From: Tenacibaculum sp. MAR_2010_89
Lineage (GTDB): Bacteria > Bacteroidota > Bacteroidia > Flavobacteriales > Flavobacteriaceae
Length of the DNA: 64,000 nucleotides
Direction of reading: 5' to 3'
Assembly: GCF_900105985.1 (NCBI RefSeq)
Contig: NZ_FNUB01000005.1
Span: 744,001 to 808,000 of the forward strand
In this document: positions 1-9,562 of the stretch, in pieces
Numbering within the stretch: position 1 is the stretch's first letter
How the letters are laid out: each line of letters starts with the position of its first letter
The notes under the pieces: model-generated
The model's database searches: none
What the model was told of the DNA's origin: nothing
The model's input: only the letters and a program-made list of their open reading frames with translations
Made by a program: the position numbers and the translations under genes

Positions 1-710
1 ACAATTCTCCCCTTGGGTAAATTGGTGTCAGTATCTATTAAACTCCTATCTACCTGTGTTTTTATACCTGAAAAAACTTTAGCGGTTTGTTGAATATCTA
101 ATTCAGTATAATTTGTATAATCTCCACTTCCTTTTTGAGGACCTTTTAAAATGGTAAATAATTCAAGAAACTCACGGGCATAATTTTCGTTAGGATTATT
201 CGCATTGTTTTTTGTATTATCCAAATAATCTAACATTGCATTATCAAATGTTATTTTTTTTGATAAAGCTTTTATATTTCCAAAAGCATAATGTTCTAAA
301 AGACGTAAATGATCAAAAAAGTGCGTAGAAGTACCAGCTCCTCCATCTTTTGAAACAGTAAAGGAGGTATGTAAAAAGAAAGTAAGTTTTTGCTTTAAAG
401 AATTTTGAGTAATTGCATTATACCACCACCAAGAGGTTACAATTCTCCGTTTTCTAGATTGACCAGAAAAATCGGTAGGTTTTTTAGTAGATGATGTCCA
501 ATTTCCATCAGGAGCACTTGTAGGTAATGGATCATAGGGTTCTATCCATTTATTATTTTGTTGTAAAGTAAGTTTATTAAATGCTTCTTCTGGTGTTAAT
601 TTAGAGAAATTATCTAAAACTTCGCTGGTAAAATTGAAAGAGGTTCTTCGTAAAAAGTGTTTAGCCCTACGTAAACCCAAAACTTGAGTAAATTGATTTA
701 AACTTTCCAT
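1..710 (-). CDS. DUF1800 family protein, N-terminal part (runs off window)
   Basis: A minus-strand frame stays open from an ATG at 710 to the window edge (236 codons; the C-terminus lies outside). It begins MESLNQFTQVLGLRRAKHFL and carries a WWWYNAIT segment, a KLTFFLHTSF segment and the signature NPNENYAREFLELFTI, which is the hallmark of DUF1800 proteins. Members are large, often exported proteins of unclear function, and in Bacteroidota they are usually followed by a DUF1501 gene, here expected beyond the left edge. No signal peptide is visible at this start. The family call is firm; the function is unknown. Confidence 0.8.
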   Translation of the reverse strand, partial: MESLNQFTQVLGLRRAKHFLRRTSFNFTSEVLDNFSKLTPEEAFNKLTLQQNNKWIEPYDPLPTSAPDGNWTSSTKKPTDFSGQSRKRRIVTSWWWYNAITQNSLKQKLTFFLHTSFTVSKDGGAGTSTHFFDHLRLLEHYAFGNIKALSKKITFDNAMLDYLDNTKNNANNPNENYAREFLELFTILKGPQKGSGDYTNYTELDIQQTAKVFSGIKTQVDRSLIDTDTNLPKGRI

Positions 711-800
711 TAATAAGGGGATAATGTACTTAGTTTATAAATTTACTAATTTTTTTTGGAAATACTAAATTTGAGAATATTTAAAAAATACTTGGATATA

Positions 801-2033
801 TTAATACCAACGTTTTTTGTTTTTTTTAGAGTTTGTAGATTTTCGTCCTTTTTTATTTTTACTAATTGTATTTGGTTGTTTAATATGTTTGGGTTTTACT
901 AAAGGAAAAGGATGATCCTCTATAACAGTTATAGACCTTTTTAAAACTTCCTGAATTGCTTTTATGTATGAAGTTTCATCAGCACTACATAATGAAAAAG
1001 CAATACCTGATTTACCAGCTCTACCAGTTCTACCTATTCTATGAACATAGGTTTCTGGAATGTTAGGTAAATCAAAATTAATAACAGCATCTACCTTGCT
1101 AATATCAATACCACGAGCAGCAACATCTGTTGCAATTAAAATTGTAGCTTTTTTTTCTTTGAAACCTTCAATAGCTTTATTTCGCAATGCTTGGGTTTTG
1201 TCACCATGTAAACTGGTTACTTTATAGTTGTTTTTTACAAGTGTTTGCTCTAATTTATCAACACCAATTTTGGTACGTCTAAAAATGATAATCTTACCGT
1301 TAATTGTATTACGTAATAAATGTAAGCATAAATCGGTTTTATTTTTTTTAGGAACATAATATAATAATTGCCCTATGTTTTTTGAAGTACTTCCTGAAGG
1401 AGCAATTATTACTTTTTTTGATTTGTATAACATTGAGTTTGCTAACTCTGTTATTTTTTCTGGCATGGTTGCAGAAAATAGTAATGTTTGTTTCTTGCGA
1501 GGGCATAACTCTTCTATTCGTTTAACATCATCTATGAAGCCCATATCAAGCATTAAATCAGCTTCATCTAAGACAAGAGTTTTTAATAAACGTAAATCAA
1601 TAGCACTCTGTTTATGTAAGTCAATTAATCTTCCAGGAGTAGCTATTAAAATATCAACACCTTTATTTAATACATCTTTTTGAGGAGCGGTAGGCATTCC
1701 TCCATATACAGCTGTACTTCTTAAATTTGTATATTTTGAATATATGTTAAAACTTTCATGAATTTGTATTGTTAATTCACGAGTAGGAGTAATAATTAAT
1801 GCTTTAATTTTTTTACCGCCTTTTTCTGCATCTTGTTCTTCAAGCAGCCCTTGAATAATAGGTAAAGCAAACGCTGCAGTTTTTCCAGTTCCAGTTTGTG
1901 CCGTTACAACAACGTCTTTTTTATCTATAACTAAAGGAATAACTTCTTGCTGAACAGGAGTAGCTGTGTGGTATTTACTTTCAGTAAGAGCTTTTAGTAT
2001 GGTTGTATGTATAGGGAAATCTGAAAATTGCAT
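801..2033 (-). CDS. DEAD-box ATP-dependent RNA helicase (RhlE-like)
   Basis: A 410-residue cytoplasmic RNA helicase that unwinds RNA duplexes, probably in ribosome assembly or mRNA turnover. All core motifs are visible in order: Q motif near residue 28, AQTGTGKT (45-52), PTREL (83-87), TPGR (132-135), DEAD (156-159), SAT (187-189), ATDVAARGID (301-310) and HRIGRTGR (331-338). The C-terminus from about residue 370 is a short basic lysine/asparagine tail of the kind that binds RNA non-specifically. A perfect TAnnTTTG -7 element on the minus strand (2050-2057) lies just upstream, so the leader must be very short. The family is certain; the RhlE-type subgroup is inferred from size and tail. Confidence 0.93.
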   Translation of the reverse strand: MQFSDFPIHTTILKALTESKYHTATPVQQEVIPLVIDKKDVVVTAQTGTGKTAAFALPIIQGLLEEQDAEKGGKKIKALIITPTRELTIQIHESFNIYSKYTNLRSTAVYGGMPTAPQKDVLNKGVDILIATPGRLIDLHKQSAIDLRLLKTLVLDEADLMLDMGFIDDVKRIEELCPRKKQTLLFSATMPEKITELANSMLYKSKKVIIAPSGSTSKNIGQLLYYVPKKNKTDLCLHLLRNTINGKIIIFRRTKIGVDKLEQTLVKNNYKVTSLHGDKTQALRNKAIEGFKEKKATILIATDVAARGIDISKVDAVINFDLPNIPETYVHRIGRTGRAGKSGIAFSLCSADETSYIKAIQEVLKRSITVIEDHPFPLVKPKHIKQPNTISKNKKGRKSTNSKKNKKRWY

Positions 2034-2168
2034 TAATTGTTTTTTTTTGCAAAGGTAGGTTAAAACTGAAGATTAATTTTATGAATCGTTTAAATGATCT
2101 AGTTGTGTTATTGTTATACTTACAATTAGTAAAATTATATTAATTAAGTGTAGAGTTTGTTGTAAAGA

Positions 2169-2197
2169 AAAACCTCACCATGAAATGATGAGGTTTT
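2169..2197 (-). terminator. Rho-independent terminator after pruA
   Basis: A perfect 9-bp inverted repeat (AAAACCTCA / TGAGGTTTT) with an 11-nt loop lies 22 bases beyond the pruA stop codon. It is flanked by a T-rich run on the minus strand. Confidence 0.7.
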
Positions 2198-2218
2198 AAA
2201 ATTATTGATGTTTATATC

Positions 2219-3844
2219 TTAACCTAAGAAAGGGTATTTATAATCTGTTGGAGTTACAAGTGTTTCTTTAATTAAACGAACAGATGTCCAACGTAACAAG
2301 TTTTGAGCTGAACCAGCTTTGTCGTTTGTTCCGGAAGCTCTACCTCCACCAAAAGGCTGTTGTCCTACAACTGCACCAGTTGGTTTGTCGTTAATATAGA
2401 AGTTACCTGCTGCATTTTCTAAAGCTTTTGATGCTTTTTCAACAATGTATCTGTCAGTAGAGAAAATTGCCCCAGTTAATGCATATTCAGTTGATTCATC
2501 AACTAATTTTAATGAAGCTTCCCATTCTGCATCTTCGTAAACGAAAATAGTCATAACAGGGCCAAATAATTCAGTTGTCATTGTTGCATAAGTTGGAGAT
2601 TTAGCAACGATTACTGTAGGTTCAATAAAGTATCCTACAGATTTATCATGGTTTCCACCAATAATAACTTCAGCGTCTGCGTCAGTTTTTGCAGCATCAA
2701 TATAACTAGCTATTTTATCAAAAGAACCTTCATGAATAACAGCATTAACAAAGTTATTAGTGTCTTCAGGAGATCCCATTTTTAATTCACTAGTTTGAGC
2801 TATTAAATGACCTTTTACTTCTTCCCACATTGAAGCAGGGATGTATGCACGTGAAGCTGCTGAACATTTTTGTCCTTGGTATTCAAAAGCACCTCTAGTT
2901 ATTGCAGTTGCAACTTGTAAAGGGTTAGATGAATTGTGAGCCCAAATAAAATCTTTACCACCAGTTTCTCCTACAATTCTTGGGTATGTTTTATACGTGT
3001 GAATGTTGTTTCCAATTTGTTTCCATAAATCTTTGAAAACGTGTGTAGATCCTGTAAAGTGTAATCCAGAGAAATCTGGAGAAGATAAAACAGTATCACT
3101 AATCATTACTGGATCACCGTATACAACATTAATTACACCATCAGGTAAACCAGCTTCTTTAAATAAATCTACAATTACTTGTGCAGAGTAAGCTTGATGA
3201 TCAGAAGGTTTCCAAACAACAACGTTCCCCATTAAAGCTGCAGATGCTGGTAAATTAGCTGCAATAGATGTAAAGTTAAAAGGTGAAATTGCATATACAA
3301 AACCTTCTAATGGTCTGTATTCTACTCTATTCCATATTCCAGGAGCAGAACCAGGTTGATCTTTGAAAATGTCAGTCATGTATTGAACATTAAAACGGAA
3401 AAAGTCAATCATTTCACAAGCTGCATCAATTTCAGCTTGGTGTACATTTTTAGACTGAGCAATCATAGTTGCAGCATTCATTTTAGCACGGTAAGGACCT
3501 GCTAATAATTCTGCAGCTTTTAAAAAGATAGTTGCACGTTCTGTCCAACTTGTGCTAGACCATTCTTGTCTTGCAGCTAAAGCAGTACTAATTGCAGTAT
3601 CTACGTGAGATTTATCTGCTGTATGGTATTGACCAACCACGTGTTTATGATCGTGTGGAGGGGTAATGTTTCTAGTATTTCCTGTTCTAACTTCCTCTCC
3701 GTTAATATGCATTGGTACATCTATAGTACTATTGAACATAGATTTATACGTTGCTAATAACTCTTCTCTTTCTGGAGATCCTGGAGCGTATCCTTTAACA
3801 GGTTCGTTAACTGCCTTTGGAACATTAAAAAATCCTCTTGCCAT
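2219..3844 (-). CDS. pruA: L-glutamate gamma-semialdehyde (P5C) dehydrogenase
   Basis: Oxidises glutamate-5-semialdehyde (from 1-pyrroline-5-carboxylate) to glutamate with NAD+, the second step of proline catabolism. The 541-residue length and the N-terminus (MARGFFNVPKAVNEPV) fit the stand-alone P5CDH of Bacteroidota. The aldehyde dehydrogenase fold shows an NAD-binding stretch (VVVWKPSDHQAY, about 208-219), the general-base glutamate in VGETGGKDF (E293) and the catalytic cysteine in YQGQKCSAASR (C327). No proline dehydrogenase lies nearby, so the pathway is split in this genome. The gene stands alone, with its own terminator and a TAnnTTTG element (3884-3891, minus) about 40 bases upstream of the start. 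Confidence 0.95.
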   Translation of the reverse strand: MARGFFNVPKAVNEPVKGYAPGSPEREELLATYKSMFNSTIDVPMHINGEEVRTGNTRNITPPHDHKHVVGQYHTADKSHVDTAISTALAARQEWSSTSWTERATIFLKAAELLAGPYRAKMNAATMIAQSKNVHQAEIDAACEMIDFFRFNVQYMTDIFKDQPGSAPGIWNRVEYRPLEGFVYAISPFNFTSIAANLPASAALMGNVVVWKPSDHQAYSAQVIVDLFKEAGLPDGVINVVYGDPVMISDTVLSSPDFSGLHFTGSTHVFKDLWKQIGNNIHTYKTYPRIVGETGGKDFIWAHNSSNPLQVATAITRGAFEYQGQKCSAASRAYIPASMWEEVKGHLIAQTSELKMGSPEDTNNFVNAVIHEGSFDKIASYIDAAKTDADAEVIIGGNHDKSVGYFIEPTVIVAKSPTYATMTTELFGPVMTIFVYEDAEWEASLKLVDESTEYALTGAIFSTDRYIVEKASKALENAAGNFYINDKPTGAVVGQQPFGGGRASGTNDKAGSAQNLLRWTSVRLIKETLVTPTDYKYPFLG

Positions 3845-3953
3845 TTTATATGTTGTTTGTTAAATTAGATTAATTTTAAAGGGCAAAGTTAACATTTATT
3901 TTTAGTAATAACTAAGCTGTTTTTGCGTCTTATTAATCAAAATTGAAGACTAT

Positions 3954-4661
3954 ATGTGTACGGTAACTTATTTACCTTTAGGAGATCATGATTTTATATT
4001 AACATCAAATAGAGATGAAAGTCCAATTAGGAAAACGATTCCTCCAAAAAGCTATATTGAAAATGGAGTAGAGTTAACGTATCCTAAAGATAAATTAGCA
4101 GGAGGTACTTGGGTTGGATTAAGTAATAAAAAGCGATTAGTTTGTTTATTGAATGGTGCTTTTGTAAAACATAACAGAACTGGTAATTATAAGAAAAGCA
4201 GAGGTGTTATTGTGAAAATGTTACTAAAATCGGATGATGTAATTCTTGAAATTAGAGCGTTTGATTTTAATGAGATTGAACCATTTACTGTTGTTTTGAT
4301 TGATTGGGAAGAGAAACTTTCTATTTTTGAATTGATTTGGGATGGAGAAAAAATACACTTTAAGGACTTAGATAAAAAACCTAAGATATGGTCGTCGTCA
4401 ATGTTGTATACAAATGAAATGAAACAGCTTCGTGAAGAGTGGTTTGCAAATTGGTTAGAAAAGAATAAACAATTTGAGCAAGAAGATATTTTAAATTTTC
4501 ATCAAGATGAATCAAAAGGGAATAAAGAAACTTCTTTAAAAATGAAGAGAAAATATGTGGAAACTGTAAGTGTAACTTCAATTATGAAGAATAATACTAC
4601 TATAACTATGGAATATTTTGACTTTTTAGATGCTAAAAACAATTTAGAACTTTTAAAATAG
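3954..4661 (+). CDS. NRDE (TANGO2-like) family protein
   Basis: A 235-residue soluble protein that begins MCTVTYLPLG and contains SNRDES, the Asn-Arg-Asp-Glu motif that names the family (DUF833, TANGO2 homologues), then GGTWVGLS and CLLNGAF, also typical. The cysteine directly after the start is conserved in the family. The biochemical role is not settled; eukaryotic TANGO2 has been linked to haem and lipid handling. The gene is followed after 45 bases by an unrelated operon with its own promoter. Confidence 0.85.
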   Translation: MCTVTYLPLGDHDFILTSNRDESPIRKTIPPKSYIENGVELTYPKDKLAGGTWVGLSNKKRLVCLLNGAFVKHNRTGNYKKSRGVIVKMLLKSDDVILEIRAFDFNEIEPFTVVLIDWEEKLSIFELIWDGEKIHFKDLDKKPKIWSSSMLYTNEMKQLREEWFANWLEKNKQFEQEDILNFHQDESKGNKETSLKMKRKYVETVSVTSIMKNNTTITMEYFDFLDAKNNLELLK

Positions 4662-4666
4662 AAGTG

Positions 4667-4693
4667 TTGTACTAAAGACTTTTAATATATTTG
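4667..4693 (+). promoter_or_regulatory. Candidate promoter of the 4707-8445 operon
   Basis: TTG at 4667-4669 and TATATTTG at 4686-4693 match the Bacteroidota -33 and -7 elements. The spacing of 16 nt is a little short. The -7 element ends 13 bases before the ATG at 4707. Confidence 0.45.
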
Positions 4694-4706
4694 CAAAAAA
4701 TATGTT

Positions 4707-5378
4707 ATGAGCAAAAAACTATTATTATTTTTCTCTCTGCTGTCTCTCTTTTTATGTACTAGTTGTTTCGAGTTTGTAGAAGAAATAACTTTTAATAAAG
4801 ATGGATCGGGAAGTGCTACTTTAACAATTAACCTAAGTAAAAGTAAAACTAAAATTGCTTCTATTATGTTGTTAGATAGTGTTAATGGATATAAAGTTCC
4901 TACGAAAAAAACAATTAAAAATAAATTAACCGAGATGGTTAATAAAATAGAGAAAACAAAAGGGATTCATAATGTGAAAAATACATTGAATTTTGATGAG
5001 TTTATAGTTACTATTTCATGTGATTTTGACAATGTAGAAGCCCTTAATGAAGTATTGTTAACGTTTAGTTCTAAAAGAGAAGCTTTAGCTATAAAGAAGA
5101 ATAAACACTTTACTTATAATAAAAAGAATAAAACATTCACGCGCAGTCATCATTTTAACATTGGTAAAGAGTTTCAAAAAACAAAAATGAAAGATCGTAA
5201 AGTTTTTGAAACTGCTACTTATACAGGAATATATCGTTTTGATAATCCAATACTGTCATCAACAAATACTCAAGCAAGAATATCAAAAAGTAAAAAAGCA
5301 ATTATGTTACGAGTTAAAGCTCAAGATATAATTACGAATAAACAAACAATCAAAAATAAAATACAATTACAGAATTAA
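4707..5378 (+). CDS. Putative lipoprotein, first gene of a three-gene exported-protein operon
   Basis: A 223-residue protein with a lipoprotein signal peptide: MSKKLLLFF, a hydrophobic stretch, then the lipobox LCTSC with the lipidated cysteine at residue 20. The mature part starts with FEFVEEITFNKDGSGSATLT, a pattern seen in small envelope proteins with a beta-rich fold, and ends in a lysine-rich segment. I do not recognise a functional domain. It stands 8 bases upstream of the next gene and is almost certainly cotranscribed with the two proteins that follow, so the three may form one envelope assembly. Confidence 0.75.
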   Translation: MSKKLLLFFSLLSLFLCTSCFEFVEEITFNKDGSGSATLTINLSKSKTKIASIMLLDSVNGYKVPTKKTIKNKLTEMVNKIEKTKGIHNVKNTLNFDEFIVTISCDFDNVEALNEVLLTFSSKREALAIKKNKHFTYNKKNKTFTRSHHFNIGKEFQKTKMKDRKVFETATYTGIYRFDNPILSSTNTQARISKSKKAIMLRVKAQDIITNKQTIKNKIQLQN

Positions 5379-5386
5379 AACTTATT

Positions 5387-7099
5387 ATGAAAAAAATTAT
5401 TGCTACCCTGCTTTTAGTAAGCATAACTGTTGTTCAAGCTCAAAAACTTGAAACTAAAATACCTAATACAGCAGATGTGGTTATTACTGCTAATGCTGAA
5501 AATATCTTCAAGTTAATTAGTGTTTCGGAGATGGATAATAGTATGATTGGTAAAGAAATATTGAAAAATATTAATAGAAAAAGAGAAAATAAAGTAAGTT
5601 CAGTTAGTAAAGCGGGAGTTAATATAAAATCAAATGCATATTATTTCTTTAAACAGACTGATAGTGTTACGTATCATTCTTTTCTAGCCGAAATTTATAA
5701 TAGAAAAGAATATGAATCTAATTTAAGTAAAAGGAAAGTAAAAAAAATAAAAAGAGAAAATGGCTATAATTATATAGAAGGTTATAGTGATTTTACCATT
5801 TGGAATGATGAGTTTCTTTTAATGGTTGACGGTAGTAAATCATATAGTTATTTTAACGACCATAAAGAGCGATTAAATAAGTTAAAAAAAGAGGGAGAGA
5901 AAAGTTATTCTTTTAAAAGAAGAATTGTGAATGAGTGGGTGAAGAAGAAAGCTTTTGAAATTTTAAATAACCGTCCTTCTAACTCTATTGCATTAAATTC
6001 AAAATTTCAAAGAGGAAAGAAGAAAAATGCTTCTGCATCACTGTGGGTTCGTAATTATGGAATTATGATGTCTAATTTTATTAGTTCTTTTGGTAGTAAA
6101 ATGTACAGATCAATGTCTTATTTTATGCCTCAAAAAAATAATAATATATACGGTATAGATGAGGTTACTGCCAATTTGTTTTTTGATAAAAACAATGCAA
6201 GTGTTTTATTAGATATGACTGTAAATTCTGATATGAAAAAATCTTTTAAAAAGATTTATAATAAAAGAATGGATAATGATTTAATAAAAGGTTTCGATCA
6301 TAATAATGTATTAGCATTTTGGAGTGTTTCTATGAGTACGAAAGAATTATTGATTCAATATCCTGAATTAATGAATAAAATGTATGGAGGGATTCTTCCT
6401 AAATTTAAAGAAGAAATAGATATCGCTGGGAATGTATTGTCATTAATAATTGATGAAGATGCAATAGGACGATTAGTTACAGGTGATGCTCTTTTTGTAT
6501 TGAATGATTTTGCTAAGAAAGAAGTTGAATATACTACTTACAAGTATGATGAAGATTACAAGAAAAAAGAAATAATAAAAACAAAAGAAACTGTTGTGCC
6601 AGATTTTACTTTAATGATTGGCTCTAAAGAAGAGAAATTGTTAAATAAAGTATTAAGATTAGGTCAAAAATATAAGGTTCTTGATAAAGTCAACAATATT
6701 TACGAATTCGATTTAAAAGGTCAAAAACTTCCTTTTGGTTTATTTGCAGTAGTAAAAAATGAAGTTTTATATATTACAACTTCAAAAACTAGAGCAATGA
6801 ATATTAGTTTTGGACGAGGTGGGTATAATTCAAGTAAACATTCTAAATTAATAAAAAGAAATTCAAGTGTTTTATATGCAGATATTAATGAAATTGTAAA
6901 CAGAGTACCAAAAGAATTTATTGGGAAAAAAGAAAGTAAAATGGTTTTATTTTCAAATGAAAATATAGAAGACATGCATTTTAGAGTTTCGAAAATGAAA
7001 GGAAACCAAGTGTCTGCTGAGGTTAAACTAAACACAAAAGGGAATGAAGAAAATACGTTAAAATTGTTGTTTAAGTTTATTAATAGCATGGCTAAATAA
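5387..7099 (+). CDS. Exported protein of unknown function (IPNTA paralogue 1)
   Basis: 570 residues with an N-terminal Sec signal peptide (MKKIIATLLLVSITVVQAQ, cleavage likely after AQA). The mature protein opens with LETKIPNTADVVITANAENI, recalling DUF4836-type exported proteins of Bacteroidota, which begin with a similar IPxxAxxVVxxN stretch; this link is tentative. It shares two features with the next gene: the IPNTA opening and an acidic-tyrosine segment (YKYDEDYKKKE, near residue 385, against YEYDDDFNKVE in the neighbour). The two therefore look like diverged paralogues. It is charged and lysine-rich with no transmembrane segment after the signal peptide. Only 5 bases separate it from the next gene. 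Confidence 0.72.
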   Translation: MKKIIATLLLVSITVVQAQKLETKIPNTADVVITANAENIFKLISVSEMDNSMIGKEILKNINRKRENKVSSVSKAGVNIKSNAYYFFKQTDSVTYHSFLAEIYNRKEYESNLSKRKVKKIKRENGYNYIEGYSDFTIWNDEFLLMVDGSKSYSYFNDHKERLNKLKKEGEKSYSFKRRIVNEWVKKKAFEILNNRPSNSIALNSKFQRGKKKNASASLWVRNYGIMMSNFISSFGSKMYRSMSYFMPQKNNNIYGIDEVTANLFFDKNNASVLLDMTVNSDMKKSFKKIYNKRMDNDLIKGFDHNNVLAFWSVSMSTKELLIQYPELMNKMYGGILPKFKEEIDIAGNVLSLIIDEDAIGRLVTGDALFVLNDFAKKEVEYTTYKYDEDYKKKEIIKTKETVVPDFTLMIGSKEEKLLNKVLRLGQKYKVLDKVNNIYEFDLKGQKLPFGLFAVVKNEVLYITTSKTRAMNISFGRGGYNSSKHSKLIKRNSSVLYADINEIVNRVPKEFIGKKESKMVLFSNENIEDMHFRVSKMKGNQVSAEVKLNTKGNEENTLKLLFKFINSMAK

Positions 7100-7104
7100 A
7101 ATTT

Positions 7105-8445
7105 ATGATAAAAAAAATAAGTTATACCATTTTAATTATAGGGTGTATACTAATAACGGTTGGGTATTTTAGATATAACCCAACCGTTGTTGTTAATAAG
7201 GTAATACCGAATACAGCGGAGGCTGTTGTTCGTGTTAATTTAAGAGCAATAGAGTATAATGTAGTTACTGATATTATAAGTCATCCTTTTTCTTATTTTA
7301 ACTCAAAAAAGAGTACATCATCTTCTAGTACTAAAGTGAGAAAAATCGCATTGTTAGATCAAGTTGAAATTCCTACTGATTTGTTTTTTTATACGAACTA
7401 TCAAAATTTAAAGGGAGTTTGGGTAAGTAGTTCTATAAAAGTTAAAGAGAAAAAAACTTTAATCGAGTTTTTTGAACAAGAAGGATTCAAGGAAAAAACA
7501 GGTCAAAATTTTAGATATTACGAATCTAAAAATATTGTTTATGTATTGTTGGATGATAACTTGAAGGTGCTTATTAAATTAAAGAGGGTTGAAAATATAG
7601 AAATAAAATTAGCAGCTGTATTGAATGTTAAAGAGTATTTAACTGATGAAGATTTAATTATACAGAAGATTAGAGAAAGTAAAGGATTACTAGCTCTAGC
7701 TACTAAGCAAGATGATTTTTTTGAAATTAAAATTAACAAGCAGGTATTAAATTTATCTGGGGTTATTGGAGAGGTGAATAATATATTTTTACCGCATCAA
7801 ACTCGATTTAAAGCTGGAAAAATGGCTCATGTTACTGGTAAGTTAAAAGTGGGGTTTATTTCTAATCTTATAGAAAAGTCAAATAAGGAATCTTTTAAGA
7901 AATTATCTACAATGTCATTAGACTCATTGAGTACATCTTGGAATGGTGGTTTTGAGTTAAATTTACAGGGGTTTAAAGAAGAAATAGATACAATAGTTAC
8001 ATATGAGTATGATGATGATTTTAATAAGGTAGAAAAGAAATCTGTTCAGAAGAAAAGAAATCCGAATGTAAGCTTGTATTTAAATAAGACAGATGCTTTT
8101 TATAAATATCTAACGTCAAAAAAAGCTGTTAAAACAATAGGTTCAAAAAAAGTGTTTACTATGAACCCTTTATTCACAACATTTATAAATGAAGATAAAT
8201 TAGGAGTGCTCTTGTATTCTTCAAAAGAGCCTTTGAAAAAGGAAAGTAACGCTAATGATAAGTTTACTTTATTCTTTAATGTCGAAGAATATAATAAAGT
8301 TAATAGAGGAATTTACAACATATCTAATAAATACTTTCGATTAATAGAAAACATTAAAGCCAATGTTACAAGTCAAAATGATGTAACAATTGAGATTAGT
8401 TTGAAGAATAAATCTCAAAACTTTATGTATCAGTTTTTAAAGTGA
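7105..8445 (+). CDS. Exported or membrane-anchored protein of unknown function (IPNTA paralogue 2)
   Basis: 446 residues with one N-terminal hydrophobic helix (ISYTILIIGCILITVGYF), probably an uncleaved anchor, then VIPNTAEAVVRVNLRAIEYN, matching the start of the mature part of the preceding protein. A YEYDDDFNKVEKK segment near residue 300 again matches it. The family is not recognised. It is the last gene of the operon; its stop codon is only 4 bases from the stop of the convergent gene at 8450-9562, and no terminator hairpin fits between them. Confidence 0.72.
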   Translation: MIKKISYTILIIGCILITVGYFRYNPTVVVNKVIPNTAEAVVRVNLRAIEYNVVTDIISHPFSYFNSKKSTSSSSTKVRKIALLDQVEIPTDLFFYTNYQNLKGVWVSSSIKVKEKKTLIEFFEQEGFKEKTGQNFRYYESKNIVYVLLDDNLKVLIKLKRVENIEIKLAAVLNVKEYLTDEDLIIQKIRESKGLLALATKQDDFFEIKINKQVLNLSGVIGEVNNIFLPHQTRFKAGKMAHVTGKLKVGFISNLIEKSNKESFKKLSTMSLDSLSTSWNGGFELNLQGFKEEIDTIVTYEYDDDFNKVEKKSVQKKRNPNVSLYLNKTDAFYKYLTSKKAVKTIGSKKVFTMNPLFTTFINEDKLGVLLYSSKEPLKKESNANDKFTLFFNVEEYNKVNRGIYNISNKYFRLIENIKANVTSQNDVTIEISLKNKSQNFMYQFLK

Positions 8446-8449
8446 TATC

Positions 8450-9562
8450 CTAGTATAATGCAAATGTTATGGTTGAAATTGCCATAATACCAAACGCAGT
8501 TAATAGCATGAAAACGAAATTTGCAAAGCAAAACTTTATAAAAGTTTTTATGACTTTTTGTTTGTAGAAATTCTTCATAGCTAAAAACAAGTATAATAAA
8601 AACAGGAATAAAAAAGTTAGTAACATTTGATTACTGTTAATTACTTTGAAAAAACTAGTTATTGTAAAAATAATTAAGAGTAAAAAGAATACTGTTTGAA
8701 TATGGAAAACAAAAACTAAGTGCTCTACATAAGTAAATTTACGTCGAATGTAAAGAAACTTTAATGACAGCGTAAAAATTGGAAGTAACAAAAACAAAGC
8801 TATTGATGTATAAGAAACCATTTTTTGAGTAAATTTCTTTGCTTCGTTTTTGTTAGTCATAAAACCATTAATAATTTTGCTTCTTGAATACCAGAACCTG
8901 TTTGAAAAATTCTTTTTCATTTTTAAACTGTCAAGAGCTACATCAATATCTGTATTAGGATTGTCTTTGTTGAAAGTGATAAATTTTTGAAGCTTTTCAC
9001 CGTCAATAAAAGACCTGTCATAATTGATGAAATTATGATTAATAGTGTCAGTGCTTATTGAGTCTTTTGGGATGTTTGTTTTTTCAATAGAATCTATAAG
9101 TTTATTAGTATTGTCTAATTGTTTTATTACTTCATATTGAAGAGGAGCTTTTTTGTTTCCTTTGCCAATATTTATAGCCAATTCAGAAGAGGGCATGCTC
9201 TTCTCGCTTCTCAAAGTTTGATATTTTTTGTAATTCTCTTTTAAGCCTATTAAAATGAAAAATATAATAGAGGTGGCTAGGTAAAATCTAAAAGGGTTGG
9301 TGTATTTATTACGTTTCCCGTTTATATAGTCTTTAGACACCTTCCCTGGTTTAATTAGTAAAGGGAATAAGGTTCTCCAAAATTTAGCGTCCCATGAGAA
9401 AAAGCCACTAAACATTTCACGCATGAAACTTCCAAAAGTAACTTTGCTTCCTTTATTTTTTTGACCACATTCAGGGCAGAATTTTTCATTTTGATTAAAG
9501 GGGTAGCCACAGTTTAAGCAATTAGGATCTTTTACAATTGGCAGCTTGTTTCTTTTAGCCAT
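8450..9562 (-). CDS. DUF3667-type zinc-ribbon membrane protein
   Basis: 370 residues. The N-terminus holds a double-CxxC zinc ribbon (C15, C18, C29, C32: CLNCGYPF...FCPECGQK). It is followed by FGSFMREMFSGFFSWDAKFW and LIKPGKVSKDYINGKR, conserved in DUF3667 proteins. One membrane helix follows (about 105-120), then a long soluble region (about 120-255), then four or five hydrophobic segments to the C-terminus. The function of the family is unknown. The start codon lies directly against the apaG stop codon, so translation is probably coupled. Confidence 0.8.
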   Translation of the reverse strand: MAKRNKLPIVKDPNCLNCGYPFNQNEKFCPECGQKNKGSKVTFGSFMREMFSGFFSWDAKFWRTLFPLLIKPGKVSKDYINGKRNKYTNPFRFYLATSIIFFILIGLKENYKKYQTLRSEKSMPSSELAINIGKGNKKAPLQYEVIKQLDNTNKLIDSIEKTNIPKDSISTDTINHNFINYDRSFIDGEKLQKFITFNKDNPNTDIDVALDSLKMKKNFSNRFWYSRSKIINGFMTNKNEAKKFTQKMVSYTSIALFLLLPIFTLSLKFLYIRRKFTYVEHLVFVFHIQTVFFLLLIIFTITSFFKVINSNQMLLTFLFLFLLYLFLAMKNFYKQKVIKTFIKFCFANFVFMLLTAFGIMAISTITFALY

